Shown here: piece by piece, positions 1 to 8,199 of the stretch | Position numbering within the stretch: position 1 is the stretch's first letter | Layout of the letters: every line of letters begins with the position of its first letter | DNA from: Rhizobium sp. WSM4643 | Lineage (GTDB): Bacteria > Pseudomonadota > Alphaproteobacteria > Rhizobiales > Rhizobiaceae | Assembly (NCBI RefSeq): GCF_025152745.1 | Contig: NZ_CP104042.1 | Coordinates: forward strand, 124,001-188,000 | Length of the DNA stretch: 64,000 nucleotides | Direction of reading: 5' to 3' | Notes under the pieces: generated by a model | Database searches by the model: none | What the model was told of the DNA's origin: nothing | The model's input: the letters and a program-made list of their open reading frames with translations, nothing else | Translations under genes and position numbers: made by a program

Positions 1-34
1 TCTGCGTTTACCTGTGATCATTGATTGGGTGGAG

Positions 35-1114
35 CTAGGCTCCGGCATGAAAGACGCGGCGCGGATTGCTGCGCATCATTTCGTCGAGAACCGTCCTGTC
101 GAGGCCGTGCCGCTGAAGACGGGGAAGGAAGTGGCGGAGGACGTAGGCGTAGCCGTTACCGCCATAATGCGTCAGCATCATCTTCAGAAACACGTCATGC
201 GACAGAAGAATACGGTCGAGATAACCGGCCTCGACGAGACGCACGATCGCGCGCGCCGCCTCCTCGTCGCTCGGGCACTGCACCTGCTGGTCGGCATAGA
301 AGAAATCCATGCCGATCATGTCGTATTCGATGAAGGCGCCGCGCTCTGCCAGCTCGCTCTGGTAGGCGATATCGTCATGCGACGGATTCATGTGGCAAAG
401 CACGGTGTGGCGGAGATCCGCCCCCTCCTCGGCCACCACGTCGAGCACGCGGTGGCCGAGACGGAACCAGCCCGGCAGATGCACCATCAGCGGAAGCCCG
501 GTCAGCACCTGTGCGCGTGCCGCACCGCGCAGCGACTTCTCCTCTTCGGCGGTGAAATCCGAGGAGACGCCGATCTCGCCGATCAGGCCGATCCTGACGC
601 CGGTGCCGTCGACGCCTTCCCTCGCCTCGCGGAGGATCTCTAGCGCGATGTCATCGACGCTCATTGTCGCGACGCCTTCCGGATGTGAGGAGCCGAGGTA
701 ATAACCCGCCCCCATCACGATGTTGAGACCGGATGCTTTCGAGATGCGCTGGAGCGCTTGGGGATCGCGGCCGATGCCCTTGCAGGTCGGCTCCACTACC
801 GTGCGGCCACCTTCTGTTACGAAGTCCTTGAGCTCGGAGATCGCCAGATGTTCGTCGTCGAGCGTGATATTGTGTTTGTTGACGAAGGGATCCTGCCGGA
901 GTTCGCCGAGGATCTCCATGCAGACGAAGCTTTCGGCAAGATATTGCCGTTCCGGCGTCTTCGGCGCATGCCACCAGCAGCGGCAGTCGTTGAGGATATG
1001 CTCGTGCATCAGCGTCACGCCGAGCGCATCCGCCGAAATCGGACCGGTCACGGTCATCACCTTGCCCGACCGGACATGCGCTTCGGACAGGTTCTCTCCA
1101 TTCTGTTCGCTCAT
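35..1114 (-). CDS. Phosphotriesterase-family metal-dependent hydrolase
   Basis: A 359-residue amidohydrolase-superfamily protein of the phosphotriesterase/PHP group. Metal ligands are visible in order: H37 and H39 in MHEHILND, a bridging E180 in GEIG, H212 in VHLP, H241 in CHMNPSHDD and D307 in LLSHD. The glutamate takes the place of the carboxylated lysine of true organophosphate hydrolases, as in E. coli PHP, so a lactonase or other hydrolase role is more likely than organophosphate degradation (inference). It is the last gene of an operon with a ribose-type ABC importer, starting 4 bases after the permease stop, and probably acts on the imported compound in the cytoplasm. The family call is firm; the substrate is unknown. 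Confidence 0.88.
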   Translation of the reverse strand: MSEQNGENLSEAHVRSGKVMTVTGPISADALGVTLMHEHILNDCRCWWHAPKTPERQYLAESFVCMEILGELRQDPFVNKHNITLDDEHLAISELKDFVTEGGRTVVEPTCKGIGRDPQALQRISKASGLNIVMGAGYYLGSSHPEGVATMSVDDIALEILREAREGVDGTGVRIGLIGEIGVSSDFTAEEEKSLRGAARAQVLTGLPLMVHLPGWFRLGHRVLDVVAEEGADLRHTVLCHMNPSHDDIAYQSELAERGAFIEYDMIGMDFFYADQQVQCPSDEEAARAIVRLVEAGYLDRILLSHDVFLKMMLTHYGGNGYAYVLRHFLPRLQRHGLDRTVLDEMMRSNPRRVFHAGA

Positions 1115-1118
1115 CGCT

Positions 1119-2123
1119 TCATCCTTTCCTGCTCAGCCGGAAATGGAAATTGGCCGTGAAGATGCGCGTGTTCAGCCAGATGGCGACGAGGATGATGGCG
1201 CCGGTGACGATCTGGGTGAAGAACGGCGATATGTGCATCAGGATCAGGCCGTTGCCGATGACGGCGATGGTCAGCGTGCCGAGCACGGTGCCCAGGATGG
1301 TGCCGCGTCCGCCCATCAGCGACGTTCCGCCGAGCACGACGGCAGCGATTACCTGCAGTTCGAAGCCGACGGCGGCATTGGACGAGCCGGAGCCGAGACG
1401 AGCGGCGATCAGCAGGCCGGCGACGGCGCAGGCGATGCCGGAGATGATATAGACCGAGGCGATGATCCATTTGGCCGGCATGCCGACACGCCGCGCGGCT
1501 TCCGCATTGGAGCCGACCGCCACGACCTGCCGGCCATATTTGGTCGCGGTGATGACGACGTAGCCGAGAATGGCGATGGCGATGGCGATGACCGCCGGGA
1601 TCGGGAAGCTCAGAATTTCGCCCCGGCCGAGCGCGAAGAAGCCCGGCGCATCCTTGATCGGAATGGAATAGCCCTGGGTCAGATAGAGCGCCAGACCGCG
1701 CAGGATCGAGAGGCCGGCAAGCGTGACGATGAAGGCCGGGATGCCCTGATAGGCGGTGAACCAGCCCTGGACCAGCCCCATGAAGCCGCCGAGCACGATC
1801 ATGCCGATGACGACCGACGGCCAGGGAATACCCATCGCCATGACGATCGCCGCGACTGCATTGACGAGGGCGACCTGCGAGCCGACCGACAGATCGATGC
1901 CGCCGGTGATGATGACGAAGGTCATGGCGATGGCGACAATCAGGATGGGGGCTGCCTGGCGCACGATGTTCAGGATGTTGCCGAGCGTGAAGAAGGTTTC
2001 GCTGCCGATCGAGAAGAAGATCATGCAGGCCAGGAAGAAGATGGCGATCGACAGGACCTGTGCGTGTTCACCGAAGAAATCGGCGACGCGCGAGCCGTGG
2101 CCGCGTTCCGTATAAGCTGTCAT
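1119..2123 (-). CDS. Ribose/fructose-type ABC importer permease
   Basis: A 334-residue inner-membrane permease of the RbsC/FrcC family with about eight to ten hydrophobic segments. The family stretch TGGIDLSVGSQVAL lies near residue 88, and the GGTSLMGGRGT loop near residue 270. Its ATG overlaps the stop of the upstream ATPase gene by 4 bases, and a GAAGGAG ribosome site precedes it. It forms the channel of the importer with the ATPase at 2120-2941 and the binding protein at 2938-3891. The sugar class is inferred from the family; the exact ligand cannot be read from the sequence. Confidence 0.92.
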   Translation of the reverse strand: MTAYTERGHGSRVADFFGEHAQVLSIAIFFLACMIFFSIGSETFFTLGNILNIVRQAAPILIVAIAMTFVIITGGIDLSVGSQVALVNAVAAIVMAMGIPWPSVVIGMIVLGGFMGLVQGWFTAYQGIPAFIVTLAGLSILRGLALYLTQGYSIPIKDAPGFFALGRGEILSFPIPAVIAIAIAILGYVVITATKYGRQVVAVGSNAEAARRVGMPAKWIIASVYIISGIACAVAGLLIAARLGSGSSNAAVGFELQVIAAVVLGGTSLMGGRGTILGTVLGTLTIAVIGNGLILMHISPFFTQIVTGAIILVAIWLNTRIFTANFHFRLSRKG

Positions 2124-2941
2124 TGTCTGGCTCCTTCACCGACGATCAGCCTGACGAGATCCTCGAGGTTGGTGCTGCCGATCTGCCGTTCGGCCACCTT
2201 CGTGCCCTCATACATCACCGCGATACGGTCGCAGACCCGGAAGAGGTCCTGCAGCCGGTGGGTGATGAGGATCACCGAGACCCCGTTTGCCTTGACGCGG
2301 TTGATCAGGGCGAGAACCGCCTCAACCTCGGCCACGGCAAGTGCCGAGGTCGGCTCATCCATGATCAGCACCTTCGGTTTGAAGGAGGCGGCGCGTGCAA
2401 TGGCGATCGCCTGGCGCTGCCCGCCGGAGAGCTGGGCGACCTTGCCGGTCGGCCTCGGGATGCGGATCTCGAGCGAATCCAGCATCTTGCGGGCCTCGGA
2501 CAGCATCGTCCTGGTGTCGAGAAACGGCCCGCGGCTGAGTTCGCGGCCGAGGAAGAGATTGCCGACGACATCGATATGATCGCAGAGGCTGAGATCCTGG
2601 AACACCATTTCGATGTTACGCCCACGCGCATCCGCGGGGCCGGAGAAGCGAACCTCTTCGCCCTCCATGGTGATCGTGCCGGCATCCGGAATGTAGGTTC
2701 CCGAGATGATTTTCGTCAGCGTCGATTTGCCGGCGGCGTTATCGCCGACGAGCCCCAGGCATTCGCCAGGGAAGATGTCGAGATCGACGCCGCGCAGGGC
2801 CTGGTGAGAGCCGAACGACTTGCGGATGCCGCGCAGCGAGATGCGCGGGTCGGATCGGGTGCCGCCGGATGTTCCGCTTCCGGAGGATGCGACCCCTCCG
2901 GAACCGGCGGCAGCGATGTCACGCTGTCCGCTTGCGATCAT
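2120..2941 (-). CDS. Ribose/fructose-type ABC importer ATPase, single domain
   Basis: A 273-residue ABC ATPase with one nucleotide-binding domain, like FrcA and unlike the double-domain RbsA. The Walker A is GDNAAGKST (66-74), with alanine where most relatives have glycine. The LSGGQRQ signature and the Walker B LIMDEPTSAL follow, then the H-loop ITHR. About 30 Ser/Gly-rich residues precede the ABC domain. The start is the ATG at 2941, which overlaps the stop of the binding-protein gene as ATGA. The longer upstream frame reads Arg/Gly-rich noise antisense to that gene and was rejected. Confidence 0.9.
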   Translation of the reverse strand: MIASGQRDIAAAGSGGVASSGSGTSGGTRSDPRISLRGIRKSFGSHQALRGVDLDIFPGECLGLVGDNAAGKSTLTKIISGTYIPDAGTITMEGEEVRFSGPADARGRNIEMVFQDLSLCDHIDVVGNLFLGRELSRGPFLDTRTMLSEARKMLDSLEIRIPRPTGKVAQLSGGQRQAIAIARAASFKPKVLIMDEPTSALAVAEVEAVLALINRVKANGVSVILITHRLQDLFRVCDRIAVMYEGTKVAERQIGSTNLEDLVRLIVGEGARQ

Positions 2942-3891
2942 TTGAAGACGGCCCGGTACGGCTCGACATTCTCCTTGGTCACGATGGTGATCGGTACCGA
3001 GATCGTCTTGGTGACGGCCTCGCCGGCCGAAGCCTTGACGAGCGCGTCGACGGCGGCACCGCCCATTGCGGCCGGATCCTGCTGGACGACGGCGACGACG
3101 AAGCCGGCATCGATGCCGGCAATGGCTTCGGCCGTTAGATCCCAACCGAACACCTTGATTTTATCCTGCTTGCCCTGGCTCTGGACAGCGGCGATCGCCC
3201 CCATCAAGGCCGGCTCGCCGGTGGCGTAGATCGCGGTCAGATCAGGATTGGCGGTGATCAGGTTTTCAGCCGCCGCAAGAGCGTTGTCCTGGATGTTCTG
3301 CCCGTCGACGACGCCGGCCATTTCAATGCCGTCGACGCCTTTCAAGGTCTTCTCGAAGCCGTCCTGGCGGATGTTCTGGATGAACGAGTTCAGCGCGCCG
3401 ACAACGCCGAGCTTGGCCTTGCCGCCCATGTTCGCCTTGACGTAGTCGAGGAAGTATTTGCCCATGTCGGCGCCGGCCGCGGCATTGTCCACGCCGATCT
3501 GCGCCTTCTGCGGGCCATCAGGCAGGATGGCGTCGATGGCGACGACCGGAATGCCGGCATCGGCCGCCTGCTTGACCGCCGGCATGATGCCGTTGACGTC
3601 GATCGCCACGACGGCAAGGCCGGAGACCTTTTCCTGGACGTAGGTTTCGATCGCGCTGTTTTGCGCGGTCGTCTCATTGTTGGCGTTGAAGATCACCAGC
3701 TTGACGCCGGCGGCATCGGCCGCCTTCTGGGCGCCCTCATTCATCTGATTGAAGAAAAGCGCCTGCTGGTTGATCTGCACCAGCGCGATGGTCTTCTTTT
3801 CCTGTGCCGCAGCGCTGGCCAGGCCGATGAAGGTCAATGCCGTGAAGCCGGCGGCTGCGATCATCGTTCGTCTTGTCAAATTCACTGTCAT
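2938..3891 (-). CDS. Periplasmic sugar-binding protein, ribose/fructose type
   Basis: A 317-residue periplasmic binding protein of the Peripla_BP_4 (RbsB/FrcB) family. It begins with a twin-arginine-containing signal region (LTRRTMIAAAGF) and a hydrophobic stretch ending near AAAQ. The mature part starts KKTIALVQIN and contains the family pattern VAIDVNGIMPAVKQAADAG. The ATG at 3891 follows a GAGGATGAGAAC ribosome site; an in-frame extension upstream has no such support. It is the first transporter gene after the LacI gene and captures the substrate for the permease and ATPase downstream. Ligand unknown. Confidence 0.9.
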   Translation of the reverse strand: MTVNLTRRTMIAAAGFTALTFIGLASAAAQEKKTIALVQINQQALFFNQMNEGAQKAADAAGVKLVIFNANNETTAQNSAIETYVQEKVSGLAVVAIDVNGIMPAVKQAADAGIPVVAIDAILPDGPQKAQIGVDNAAAGADMGKYFLDYVKANMGGKAKLGVVGALNSFIQNIRQDGFEKTLKGVDGIEMAGVVDGQNIQDNALAAAENLITANPDLTAIYATGEPALMGAIAAVQSQGKQDKIKVFGWDLTAEAIAGIDAGFVVAVVQQDPAAMGGAAVDALVKASAGEAVTKTISVPITIVTKENVEPYRAVFK

Positions 3892-3929
3892 GTTCTCATC
3901 CTCTTTTGGTTTTTTGACGTTGCTGATTG

Positions 3930-4952
3930 TTATTTCGCAGGCGGCGCAACGGAGTTCCGCACCACGATTTCGACAGGCAGGAGTTCCTCCGAAGCGGATG
4001 GTTTCCACTCGTGCCAATTGGTTTCCAGAAGCAGCTCCAGCGACCGCCGGCCGATCTGGCGCACCGGCTGGCGGATGGCCGTCAGCGGCGGTGCAAAAAG
4101 ATGAAGCGGACCGACGTCGTCGAAGCCGATGACCGAGATGTCATCAGGAATCGAGATGCCTCGGCTTCTGAAGACCTCGACCAGCCCGATGGCGATCTCG
4201 TCGGAGCTAGCGAAGATCGCCGTCGCCTTTTGGTCTCCGGAGAGATAGTCGAGTGCCGCCGCGCGGCCGTATTCGATCGTGTATTCGCCGGCATAACGAT
4301 CCGCCCTGGCTTCGTCGCCATACCGTTCTCTGAGCGCCTTCAGCAGGCCGTCATAACGCCTGCGGGCGCTGATCATGCGCTCGTCGCCGCCGATGAAGAG
4401 GACACGGCGATGGCCTTGCTCGGCCAGATGTTGGCCGGCGAGATAACCGCCCTGCTCATTGTCGCAGAACAGCTTCGGCGCCTTCGAATCGGGAATGTCT
4501 TCGTCGACGATGATGACCTTGCCGCTGCCGTTGATCAGCGCGGCAAGCGCGCCGTCGTCTGGGTGGTTGGTGACGAAGATCAAGCCGTCGACGTGATTGC
4601 GCTCGATCAGCTGCAGATATTCGATCTCGCGTCCCGGCCGATTGAGCGTGGCGTGCAACGAGACCGCCAGCTTCTTTTCATCGGCCGCCTGCTCGACGGC
4701 GGCGACGAGGGTCGCGAAGAAGGGATTGGCGATATCGGGCACGACGAGGCCGATCGTGTCCGAGCGCCCCCTGCTTAAGCGACGCGCATGCGGGTTCGGC
4801 CGGTAGTTCAGCGTCTTGATCGCATCCTCGATACGCTTCTTGGTCTGAAAAGGAAGGTCGAGGCTTCCGTTGACGAAACGCGACACGGTCGTGACCGACA
4901 CGCCCGCAGCCGCCGCAACATCCTTCAAGCTTGGTGTCGTTCCCTTGGCCAT
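3930..4952 (-). CDS. LacI-family transcriptional regulator
   Basis: A 340-residue LacI/PurR-type regulator. An N-terminal helix-turn-helix is visible at about residues 8-30 (LKDVAAAAGVSVTTVSRFVNG), with a hinge helix near 45-60 and a periplasmic-binding-protein-like effector domain beginning GLVVPDIANPF. It heads the operon with the ribose-type importer and the hydrolase, 38 bases upstream of the binding-protein gene and on the same strand. Two operator-like palindromes lie 15-41 bases upstream of its start. It is probably an autoregulating repressor released by the imported sugar (inference). Confidence 0.92.
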   Translation of the reverse strand: MAKGTTPSLKDVAAAAGVSVTTVSRFVNGSLDLPFQTKKRIEDAIKTLNYRPNPHARRLSRGRSDTIGLVVPDIANPFFATLVAAVEQAADEKKLAVSLHATLNRPGREIEYLQLIERNHVDGLIFVTNHPDDGALAALINGSGKVIIVDEDIPDSKAPKLFCDNEQGGYLAGQHLAEQGHRRVLFIGGDERMISARRRYDGLLKALRERYGDEARADRYAGEYTIEYGRAAALDYLSGDQKATAIFASSDEIAIGLVEVFRSRGISIPDDISVIGFDDVGPLHLFAPPLTAIRQPVRQIGRRSLELLLETNWHEWKPSASEELLPVEIVVRNSVAPPAK

Positions 4953-4966
4953 TGACTGGACCTGTT

Positions 4967-4993
4967 GTAAAGCGGTTTAGTAAAGCGCTTTAC
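4967..4993. promoter_or_regulatory. Tandem LacI-type operators upstream of the lacI-importer operon
   Basis: Two adjacent 14-bp elements share one base. GTAAAGCGCTTTAC (4980-4993) is a perfect palindrome with the central CG typical of LacI-family sites. GTAAAGCGGTTTAG (4967-4980) is an imperfect copy of the same pattern. Their centres are 13 bp apart. They lie just upstream of the regulator start at 4952, so autoregulation and control of the whole operon are likely. Binding by this particular regulator is an inference from position and symmetry. Confidence 0.7.
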
Positions 4994-5195
4994 AAGATAT
5001 CGATTGCTCGCCGTTGTCAACATCGATGAATGTGCAGGATCTGTTTTTCTTGCGAGCCGATCGAAGCTCGACCGGCAGGCCGCCAGCCGATCCTCGGCTC
5101 GAGCGCAGCCAGTCGCCGGTGATGGCTTCGAGATCTGGCTCGACGGCGTCACCGGGTTCGATTTATGACATTGCCAAGCCGGCGCGCTGGTGCCG

Positions 5196-6272
5196 TTAGA
5201 TGACGTGGTCCGTCGACGCGTCGAAGAGATGGATCTGGTGCGGATCGACCGAAAGTCCGATCATCTCTCCCGCTTTGACCCTGTCGCGGCGCGTCTCGAC
5301 GATCGTCACTTCCGGCTGGGTCTCCGCGACGATGAAAGTCGACGAGCCGGTCGATTCGACGAAGGCGATCGGCACGTCGAAGCTGCCATGCCCGGGCTCG
5401 ACGACGCCGATATGTTCCGGCCGGATGCCGGCGATGAGCTTACGCCCAGGCTCGATGGTGCGGTTGATCGCAAGCGTCTGCTTCACCGCGCCGAAATCCA
5501 GGATCAGGCTCTTGCTGTCTTCCGCGGCAATCGCGGGAATGAAATTCATCGCTGGCGAACCGATGAAACCGGCGACGAACCGGTTCGCCGGCCGGTCATA
5601 GAGATCAAGCGGCGCGCCCTGCTGTTCGATGATGCCGTCGCGCATCACCACCACATGGTCGGCCATCGTCATCGCTTCGATCTGGTCATGGGTAACATAC
5701 ACCGAGGTGGCGCCCAGCCGGTCGTGCAGGGCGCGGATTTCCTTGCGCATCGAGACGCGTAGCGCTGCATCAAGATTGGAAAGCGGCTCGTCGAACAGGA
5801 AGGCCTGGGGGTTGCGGATAATGGCGCGGCCCATGGCTACACGCTGCCGTTGGCCTCCCGAAAGCTGGCGCGGATAACGGTCTAGCAGCCGTGAAAGACC
5901 GGTGATGACAGCGACTTCCTCGGCTTTCCGCTTTGCCTCAGCCTTGGGGACGCCGTGCATTTTCAGCGAATAGGTCAGGTTCTGTTCCACCGTCATATGC
6001 GGATACAGCGCGTAACTCTGAAAAACCATGGCGATATTGCGCTCCCGCGGCGGGACGTCGTTCATCACCTCGCCGGCAATCTTCAGCGTGCCGCCGGTAA
6101 TTTTTTCCAGCCCGGCAAGCGAGCGGAGCAACGTGGACTTGCCGCATCCGGACGGGCCGACCAGCGCGACGAACGTGCCCTTGGGAATTGAAAGGTTGAC
6201 ATTCTTCAGCGCATGAAAAGCGCCGTAGTGTTTCTCGATGCCCGAGAGTTCGATCTGAATGTCCTGGCTCAT
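5196..6272 (-). CDS. Carbohydrate ABC importer ATPase, MalK/UgpC type
   Basis: A 358-residue ATPase of the MalK/UgpC family. It has Walker [11 protein letters not shown]-loop [10 protein letters not shown], signature LSGGQRQR, Walker [13 protein letters not shown]-loop THDQ, and a C-terminal OB-fold regulatory domain (IRPEHIGV near residue 285). The ATG at 6272 (MSQDIQIELSG) has AAGG about 8 bases upstream; the alternative is a TTG eight codons earlier. It is the last gene of the operon running 11509 to 5196 and energises the MalFG-type permeases at 6334-8133. Confidence 0.92.
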   Translation of the reverse strand: MSQDIQIELSGIEKHYGAFHALKNVNLSIPKGTFVALVGPSGCGKSTLLRSLAGLEKITGGTLKIAGEVMNDVPPRERNIAMVFQSYALYPHMTVEQNLTYSLKMHGVPKAEAKRKAEEVAVITGLSRLLDRYPRQLSGGQRQRVAMGRAIIRNPQAFLFDEPLSNLDAALRVSMRKEIRALHDRLGATSVYVTHDQIEAMTMADHVVVMRDGIIEQQGAPLDLYDRPANRFVAGFIGSPAMNFIPAIAAEDSKSLILDFGAVKQTLAINRTIEPGRKLIAGIRPEHIGVVEPGHGSFDVPIAFVESTGSSTFIVAETQPEVTIVETRRDRVKAGEMIGLSVDPHQIHLFDASTDHVI

Positions 6273-6333
6273 GCCGAAAACCTTGCTGGTCCCCAAGCGG
6301 GGCCGATGAGATGGCCAAGGGTGAAAAACGTTG

Positions 6334-7221
6334 TCATTTGACTGCTCCGGCGGCGATGCCGCGCGTTAACGTGCGCTGGAAGATCAAGAAGAAGATCACG
6401 GTCGGTATTATACCCAGGAAAGCCGCCGAGGCCTGCAGCACCGGGTCCGACATATTCTGACCGCGGGTAAGGCCCATGGCGACCGAGACCGTCTGGTTGT
6501 TGTTGGACACCAGCATGACGAGCGGGATCAAGAATTCGTTCCAAGTCCAGATGAAAAAGAAGGTTCCGAGGACCATGAGTGTTGGCCGCAGTACTGGGAC
6601 GATGACGAACCACAGCGTTTTCCAGTGGGTCGAACCATCCATCTCGGCCGCTTCGAGGATTTCCTTGGGAAAGGTACTCAGCACGGTCGAGAGCAGGTAA
6701 GTCCCGAACGCGCTTTGCAGGACCGCGAAAATAATGATCACGGAAAGCTGCGTATCGTAGAGACCGCTCGCTTTCGCCATGTAGTAAAGTGGGTAGATGA
6801 TCGATTCCTGCGGCACCATAATGCCCAGAAGAAAGACCACCAAAATCACGCGCGAACCCGGCACCTTGCCGACCCCAATCGCATAGGCGTTGAACAGGCT
6901 TATCAGTACCCCTAACACCGACACGGCGAGACTGATCACCACGCTGTTGAGCAGCTTGCGGCTGAAATCAGACACGGTCCAGAATTTCTCGATCGCCGTG
7001 AGATCGATCGACCGGGGAATCGAAAGCGGTCCGCCGACCGCGTATTCGGCACTCGCCTTGACGGCGTTGAGCAGAGCAAGGAAAAAGGGAAACAGCGTAA
7101 AGGCGAGGAGTAGAATAAGGATGGCCAGCACCACCCACCGCATGGGATCGCGTCGCGCGCGATCGGCTGCCACCGTCGCCTTTGCCTTGGTCGTACCATC
7201 GCTGAGAACTGAGTAAGCCAT
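6334..7221 (-). CDS. Carbohydrate ABC importer permease, MalG type
   Basis: A 295-residue inner-membrane permease of the MalG/UgpE type with about six membrane segments; the first spans residues 30-50 (VLAILILLLAFTLFPFF). The EAA loop appears as EAAEMDGSTHWKTLWFVIVPVLRPT near residue 190 and contacts the ATPase. It starts 3 bases after the stop of the MalF-type gene, so the two are translationally linked. The protein ends GIAAGAVK, the usual C-terminus of the family. Substrate unknown. Confidence 0.92.
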   Translation of the reverse strand: MAYSVLSDGTTKAKATVAADRARRDPMRWVVLAILILLLAFTLFPFFLALLNAVKASAEYAVGGPLSIPRSIDLTAIEKFWTVSDFSRKLLNSVVISLAVSVLGVLISLFNAYAIGVGKVPGSRVILVVFLLGIMVPQESIIYPLYYMAKASGLYDTQLSVIIIFAVLQSAFGTYLLSTVLSTFPKEILEAAEMDGSTHWKTLWFVIVPVLRPTLMVLGTFFFIWTWNEFLIPLVMLVSNNNQTVSVAMGLTRGQNMSDPVLQASAAFLGIIPTVIFFLIFQRTLTRGIAAGAVK

Positions 7222-7224
7222 GAT

Positions 7225-8133
7225 CTACTCCTTCGACTCCTGCTGGCTCTGGAAGCGTAGGAAAATGACAGCCAAAGCGATCGTCAGAGTCGTTTGCACG
7301 ACCGCGATGGCTGCGGCATAGCCGACGCGCTGTGTTGTGAAGAAGTGGTAGTAAGTCAGATAGGATGGCACGAGGGTGGCGTTATCGGGGCCGCCGGCGG
7401 TGATGACAAAGATTGGCGCAAAGACTTTAAGCGCTGCGATCAGCGTGGTCAGCACAACGACGAAAATCTCCGGCGCCAGAAGTGGAATGGTGATCGTCAC
7501 CAGCCGGCTCCACCAGTTTGCCCCATCGAGCTCGGCAGCCTCGTAGAGCGAAGGGTCGATGCGCGAAAGACCGGCCATGAAAACCACCAGACAGTAACCG
7601 ACCTGTATCCAGACAATGACCAGTGAGACGGCAGCGAGCGCGTATGTCGCATCGCCGATCCAGTTCTGTGCGAGATTATCAAGGCCAATGGCCTTTAGCG
7701 TGATGTTGATGACACCGACGGGATTGAGAATCCAACCCCAGAGGACGCCCGCGACCGTTACGGGCAGAATCTGCGGTAAGTAAAAGCCGGCTCTGAAAAA
7801 GCTCGAGACCCATTCACCGAATTGGTCCCTGACATAGTCGAACAGCAGAGCGGCCAGGACCAGGCCGATGCACACCGGTATCACGGTCATCGAAACGATG
7901 AACAGCAGCGTGTGATACATCGATCCCCAAAATTGATCATCCGTCAGCAGGCGATGATAGTTCTGCAGGCCGACCGGTCGTGGCGTGCCGACGCCTTTCC
8001 ATGCCGTGAAGCTCAGCCCGAGATTCGCAAGCTGCGGTATGAGTACGATCAGAATGAAGCCGATCGTCCCCGGAATGAGATAGAGGCTATAGCTTCGTGA
8101 ACCGTCGCTCGATCGCTGGCTGGATATGGCCAT
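7225..8133 (-). CDS. Carbohydrate ABC importer permease, MalF type
   Basis: A 302-residue inner-membrane permease of the MalF/UgpA type. The first membrane segment is LIPGTIGFILIVLIPQLANL (about residues 18-37). The EAA loop is EAAELDGANWWSRLVTITIPLL, near residue 200. It lacks the large periplasmic loop of E. coli MalF. It lies between the binding-protein gene and the MalG-type gene of the same operon and pairs with the latter to form the channel. Confidence 0.92.
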   Translation of the reverse strand: MAISSQRSSDGSRSYSLYLIPGTIGFILIVLIPQLANLGLSFTAWKGVGTPRPVGLQNYHRLLTDDQFWGSMYHTLLFIVSMTVIPVCIGLVLAALLFDYVRDQFGEWVSSFFRAGFYLPQILPVTVAGVLWGWILNPVGVINITLKAIGLDNLAQNWIGDATYALAAVSLVIVWIQVGYCLVVFMAGLSRIDPSLYEAAELDGANWWSRLVTITIPLLAPEIFVVVLTTLIAALKVFAPIFVITAGGPDNATLVPSYLTYYHFFTTQRVGYAAAIAVVQTTLTIALAVIFLRFQSQQESKE

Positions 8134-8199
8134 ATCATTCTTCCTTCAGCCTCGCCCGCTGGGCCGCGCCTTCGGCGCAGCCCAGCGTTCAAGGTCGCG

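Noticed and set aside
720-2579. 619-codon open frame on the plus strand
   Set aside because: It runs antisense through three confidently identified genes and has low-complexity composition with no family features.
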